9,174 nt of DNA from Alphaproteobacteria bacterium (GTDB lineage: Bacteria > Pseudomonadota > Alphaproteobacteria > Micavibrionales > Micavibrionaceae), in assembly GCA_023301785.1 (NCBI GenBank), contig JALZUF010000217.1, positions 1 to 9,174 on the forward strand, read 5' to 3'. The notes beneath the pieces were generated by a model. It saw only the letters and a list, made by a program, of their open reading frames with translations. It did no database searches and was not told where the DNA came from. Shown here piece by piece: positions 6,544 through 9,174 of this stretch (within the stretch, counting starts at the first letter, position 1; each line of letters begins with the position of its first letter). The position numbers were made by a program, and so were the translations under genes.

Positions 6544-6573
6544 TTCATAGTGCCATCTGTTATTAAATTTCAA
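6544..6573 (-). promoter_or_regulatory. Candidate promoter for the acetyltransferase-MFS operon
   Basis: TTGAAA (6573-6568) matches the -35 consensus at 5 of 6 bases. TATGAA (6549-6544) matches the -10 at 4 of 6. The spacer is 18 bp. Transcription would begin near 6537 and give a leader of about 155 bases that contains the overlapping hairpins. A further short inverted repeat (AGCAC 6515-6519, GTGCT 6531-6535) would lie at the very 5' end of that leader. The rest of the 336-bp gap (6574-6642) is AT-rich and shows nothing I can name. Confidence 0.35.
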
Positions 6574-6642
6574 CATGAGATTAGTTAAACATGAAAAATG
6601 TATTTTGTAAAATAAAATATTGTGGTGAAGCTATTAGCGCAT

Positions 6643-6680
6643 AAAAAAACCGCCCTATGAGGCTATTCTCATCAAGGCGG
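6643..6680 (-). terminator. Intrinsic terminator of typA
   Basis: On the - strand, CCGCC (6680-6676) pairs with GGCGG (6654-6650). An inner TGAG/CTCA stem continues it after a small internal loop, with a 6-base tip. Seven T residues follow (6649-6643). It begins 37 bp after the typA stop codon, exactly where the end of that transcript is expected, and it separates typA from the acetyltransferase operon promoter. Confidence 0.9.
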
Positions 6681-6716
6681 CTTTCGAAGTTTAGAGTTGA
6701 GTTGCCTCTAAATTAT

Positions 6717-8549
6717 TTATGCTTTGGCTTTACGTGCCGCAGACTTACGATCTGTTTCCTTAAGGTGAACTTTACGCAAACGAAGATTCTCTGGTGTGAC
6801 TTCAACCAGTTCGTCATCGTTAATATATGCGATCATTTCTTCTAATGACATACGTTTTGCAACATTTACTTTAACGGCTTCATCGGTACCAGAAGCACGA
6901 ACGTTCGTAAGTTGTTTCCCTTTAAGGATGTTTACTTCTAAGTCATTATCACGGTTGTGTTCACCAATGATCATGCCTTCATATACTTTTTCCTGATGGT
7001 CAACCATCATGACACCACGGTCTTGAAGATTGAAGATTGCGTAGGCAACCGCTTCACCTGTCCCGTTTGAAATTAGCGCACCGTTACGGCGTCCGCCAAT
7101 ATCACCTTTGTATGGGCCATAATGGCTAAAGATACGGTTCATAAGGCCTGTACCACGTGTATCTGTTAGGAATTGTGATTGATACCCAATCAGGCTTCGT
7201 GAAGGTGCATTAAAAATAACGCGTGTACGACCAACACCAGAAGGACGCATATCTGTCATCTCTGCTTTACGCTGTGTCATTTTTTCAACAACAGAGCCGG
7301 AGTATTCATCATCAACATCAACAGTCACTTCTTCGTATGGTTCTGTTTGTTTGCCATCTTCGTCAGTTTTGTAAATAACGCGAGGGCGAGACACGGTCAT
7401 CTCAAATCCTTCACGGCGCATTGTTTCGATTAAAACACCTAATTGTAATTCGCCACGACCGGCCAATTCAAAGGCATCTCTACCATCAGATTCACTAACT
7501 TTAATCGCAACGTTTGTCTCTGCTTCGGCCATCAGGCGTTCACGGATCATCGTTGATGTTAGTTTCTTACCTTCTTGTCCAGCATACGGTGAATCATTCA
7601 CTGTAATTGTCACCGCCATTGTTGGTGGATCAACAGGATCAGAAGGAACAGGGATAGTCACACTTGTGTCACAGATTGTATCAGCAACAGATGTCTTCAC
7701 CATACCTGCGATACAAACAATGTCACCAGCAACGGCTTCTTCAACCGGTACACGGTCAACGCCGTTATAAGAGAATAGTTTTGTAAGGCGGAATGTTTCA
7801 ACTGTTTTACCATCAAGTGAGATCGCTTTAACAGGCATGTTGACTTTGGCAACACCAGAATAAATTTTACCAGTTAATGTACGACCAAGATAAGCATCAG
7901 CGCCAAGTAGAGTAGACAGCATTGTAAATGGTGCAGTCGTATCAACATCTGGTGCAGGAACATGATCTAGTACAAGCTCTAATAATGGGTGAAGGTTTTC
8001 ACGTTTTCCATCAAGCTCAAGATCACACCAGCCATCACGACCAGAGGCATAAAGAACAGGGAAGTCTAATTGCTCGTCAGTTGCATCTAATGAGGCGAAC
8101 AAATCAAACACTTCATTCAGAACTTCATCAGGGCGGGCATCACCACGGTCAACTTTGTTAATCATCACAACAGGACGCATACCAAGTTTAAGGGCTTTAC
8201 CAAGAACAAATTTTGTTTGCGGTAATGGGCCTTCAGCGGCATCATTAAGCAAAATAACACCGTCACACATACTTAAAACGCGTTCAACTTCGCCACCAAA
8301 GTCAGCGTGTCCAGGCGTATCGATAATATTGATACGTGTGCCATCCCAATTAATAGACGTACATTTTGCCAAAATTGTAATACCACGCTCTTTTTCAAGA
8401 TCGTTAGAATCCATGACGCGCTCATCAACTTGTTGATTGTCGCGGAAAGATCCACTTTGTTGCAAAATTGAGTCAATCAGAGTGGTTTTACCATGGTCAA
8501 CGTGAGCAATAATCGCGATATTGCGGATATTTTTTGGGTCTTGTGTCAT
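6717..8549 (-). CDS. typA: Ribosome-associated translational GTPase TypA/BipA
   Basis: A 610-residue GTPase of the elongation-factor family, of normal length for TypA/BipA. It binds the ribosome and supports growth under cold and other stresses and 50S assembly (family knowledge). All G motifs are present: AHVDHGKTTL (15-24), the switch I threonine in ERGITIL (54-60), DTPGH (77-81), NKVDR (131-135) and ASGRDG (168-173). LNDAAEGPLPQTKFV (101-115) is the BipA form of the region after G3. Domains II, III and V follow, then the BipA-specific C-terminal domain, recognisable by GGRRNGALIS, GEHNRDNDLEVN, KQLTNVRASG and DDELVEVTPENLRLRK. The C-terminus is Lys/Arg/Ala-rich. The ribosome binding site is weak (GAAAG about 9 bases before the ATG). 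The gene is monocistronic with its own terminator and is divergent from the flagellin-like gene, with a 186-bp shared upstream region. Confidence 0.97.
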   Translation of the reverse strand: MTQDPKNIRNIAIIAHVDHGKTTLIDSILQQSGSFRDNQQVDERVMDSNDLEKERGITILAKCTSINWDGTRINIIDTPGHADFGGEVERVLSMCDGVILLNDAAEGPLPQTKFVLGKALKLGMRPVVMINKVDRGDARPDEVLNEVFDLFASLDATDEQLDFPVLYASGRDGWCDLELDGKRENLHPLLELVLDHVPAPDVDTTAPFTMLSTLLGADAYLGRTLTGKIYSGVAKVNMPVKAISLDGKTVETFRLTKLFSYNGVDRVPVEEAVAGDIVCIAGMVKTSVADTICDTSVTIPVPSDPVDPPTMAVTITVNDSPYAGQEGKKLTSTMIRERLMAEAETNVAIKVSESDGRDAFELAGRGELQLGVLIETMRREGFEMTVSRPRVIYKTDEDGKQTEPYEEVTVDVDDEYSGSVVEKMTQRKAEMTDMRPSGVGRTRVIFNAPSRSLIGYQSQFLTDTRGTGLMNRIFSHYGPYKGDIGGRRNGALISNGTGEAVAYAIFNLQDRGVMMVDHQEKVYEGMIIGEHNRDNDLEVNILKGKQLTNVRASGTDEAVKVNVAKRMSLEEMIAYINDDELVEVTPENLRLRKVHLKETDRKSAARKAKA

Positions 8550-8654
8550 AAAATGTACTTTCTATAGCTATATTGCGCTGTTTCTACAGGGTTTTTCAGG
8601 TAAAAGCCAGAATAAAATGCCCCTTTAATCTTAACTTGTTCCTAATTTTTCTCA

Positions 8655-8672
8655 CCTACAATTGTATGTAGG
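8655..8672. promoter_or_regulatory. Inverted repeat in the typA / flagellin-like intergenic region, possible operator
   Basis: The element holds a perfect 10-bp palindrome, TACAATTGTA (8657-8666). The flanking CCTACA (8655-8660) and TGTAGG (8667-8672) can also pair as a 6-bp stem with a 6-base loop. It lies 64 bp before the flagellin-like start and about 105 bp before typA. No T-run follows on either strand, so it is not a terminator. TACAAT also resembles a -10 box for the + strand gene, but no well-spaced -35 was seen. No clear sigma-54 or sigma-28 promoter was found in 8550-8735. Confidence 0.3.
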
Positions 8673-8735
8673 GAAGTGCGTCTATTTCATTATGAGGTAG
8701 CGCGTTTAAACGGAAAATCGATTTAGGGGTAAATT

Positions 8736-9174
8736 ATGGTTTCCGATAATATTTTAACAGGGTCGCAAGGCTCACAGTTATTTGCTATTCAACAGACCTC
8801 ACGGGCGTTGGATGTAGCACAATCGCGCGTATCTTCCGGTAATCGTGTGAATAGTGTCCTTGATAACCCTCAAAGCTATTTTACTTCTTTTTCGTTACAA
8901 TCAGATGCCGTACAGCTAAACCGTGTTTTGGACAATATTGGTCAAAGCGTACGCACAATTCAGCTCGCGGAAGCTTCAGCTAACACATTGAATGACTTGT
9001 TAGGTTCTGCACGAAATGCCGCACAAAATGGCAGAGATAATTTGCAAAATGATGCCCAAGATTTGGGTGCTAAGATTTTGAGCGATGCGCCCGTTATTTA
9101 TTATCGATTAGATGAAACAAGTGGCAACATAGTAACCAATTTAGGGTCTGCTGGCTCAACCTTAGACGGAACAA
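8736..9174 (+). CDS. Flagellin-like protein with LamG/concanavalin-type domain, N-terminal part (3' end outside window)
   Basis: The frame is open from the ATG at 8736 to the window end (146 codons). It is preceded by AGGGG (8725-8729), six bases before the start. The N-terminal part matches the flagellin D0/D1 helices: a Gln/Ser-rich first helix, then the hallmark SRVSSGNRVNSVLDNPQSY (30-48; most flagellins have a 'LSSGLRINSAxDDA' form). A long heptad-like helix with LNRVLDNIGQSVRTIQLAEA and LNDLLGSARNAAQNGRDNLQ extends to about residue 113. From about residue 117 the sequence changes to APVIYYRLDETSGN...NLGSAG, the typical first strand of a LamG/concanavalin-like lectin or glucanase domain. 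This domain sits where flagellins carry their variable, surface-exposed insert. A flagellin C-terminal domain would be expected downstream but is not in view. It could be a minor flagellin, a hook-associated (FlgL-like) protein or an adhesive filament variant. Confidence 0.82.
   Translation, partial: MVSDNILTGSQGSQLFAIQQTSRALDVAQSRVSSGNRVNSVLDNPQSYFTSFSLQSDAVQLNRVLDNIGQSVRTIQLAEASANTLNDLLGSARNAAQNGRDNLQNDAQDLGAKILSDAPVIYYRLDETSGNIVTNLGSAGSTLDGT

Noticed and set aside
6496..6594. Tiny + strand frames (17 codons from 6497; 11 codons from 6575) in the 336-bp gap
   Set aside because: No ribosome binding site precedes either start and the peptides show no recognisable pattern.
1..9174. CRISPR array, tRNA/rRNA, insertion sequence, integrase or origin
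   Set aside because: No regularly spaced repeats, RNA gene signatures, terminal inverted repeats with a transposase, or recombinase motifs were seen on either strand.

Overview
The window looks like chromosomal DNA from an AT-rich, probably flagellated alphaproteobacterium. The basis is the family flavour of the DnaX C-terminus, YbaB, the DUF1223-type secreted protein and TypA, plus a flagellin-like gene. No genus can be named from the sequence. No rRNA, tRNA, CRISPR array, transposase or integrase was seen.

Layout. Positions 1-1770 (+ strand) carry a tight DNA-metabolism cluster: the 3' end of dnaX (clamp-loader tau/gamma subunit), ybaB (nucleoid-associated protein) and an exodeoxyribonuclease III gene (xth). 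Convergent to it, with only 3 bp between stop codons, is a 634-codon gene at 1774-3678 (- strand). Its protein has an internally repeated phage-structural-like module and resembles no housekeeping family. An intrinsic-terminator hairpin sits directly against its ribosome binding site. Next, also on the - strand, comes a probable operon read from 6380 down to 3805: a GNAT (RimJ/RimL-type) acetyltransferase, an MFS transporter that overlaps it by 25 bp, and an exported DUF1223 thioredoxin-like protein. Upstream of this operon is a 336-bp gene-free stretch. It holds the typA terminator, a candidate promoter and a chain of four overlapping, mutually exclusive inverted repeats, the last of which covers the acetyltransferase ribosome binding site. 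The ribosome-associated GTPase gene typA/bipA occupies 6717-8549 (- strand). It is divergent from a flagellin-like gene that starts at 8736 (+ strand) and runs off the window. That last gene joins a flagellin N-terminal helical domain to a concanavalin/LamG-like lectin domain.

The most interesting parts are the overlapping-hairpin leader before the acetyltransferase-transporter operon (possible riboregulator), the flagellin-LamG fusion, and the orphan repeat protein placed immediately behind a terminator. All three are readings of the sequence alone and remain untested.
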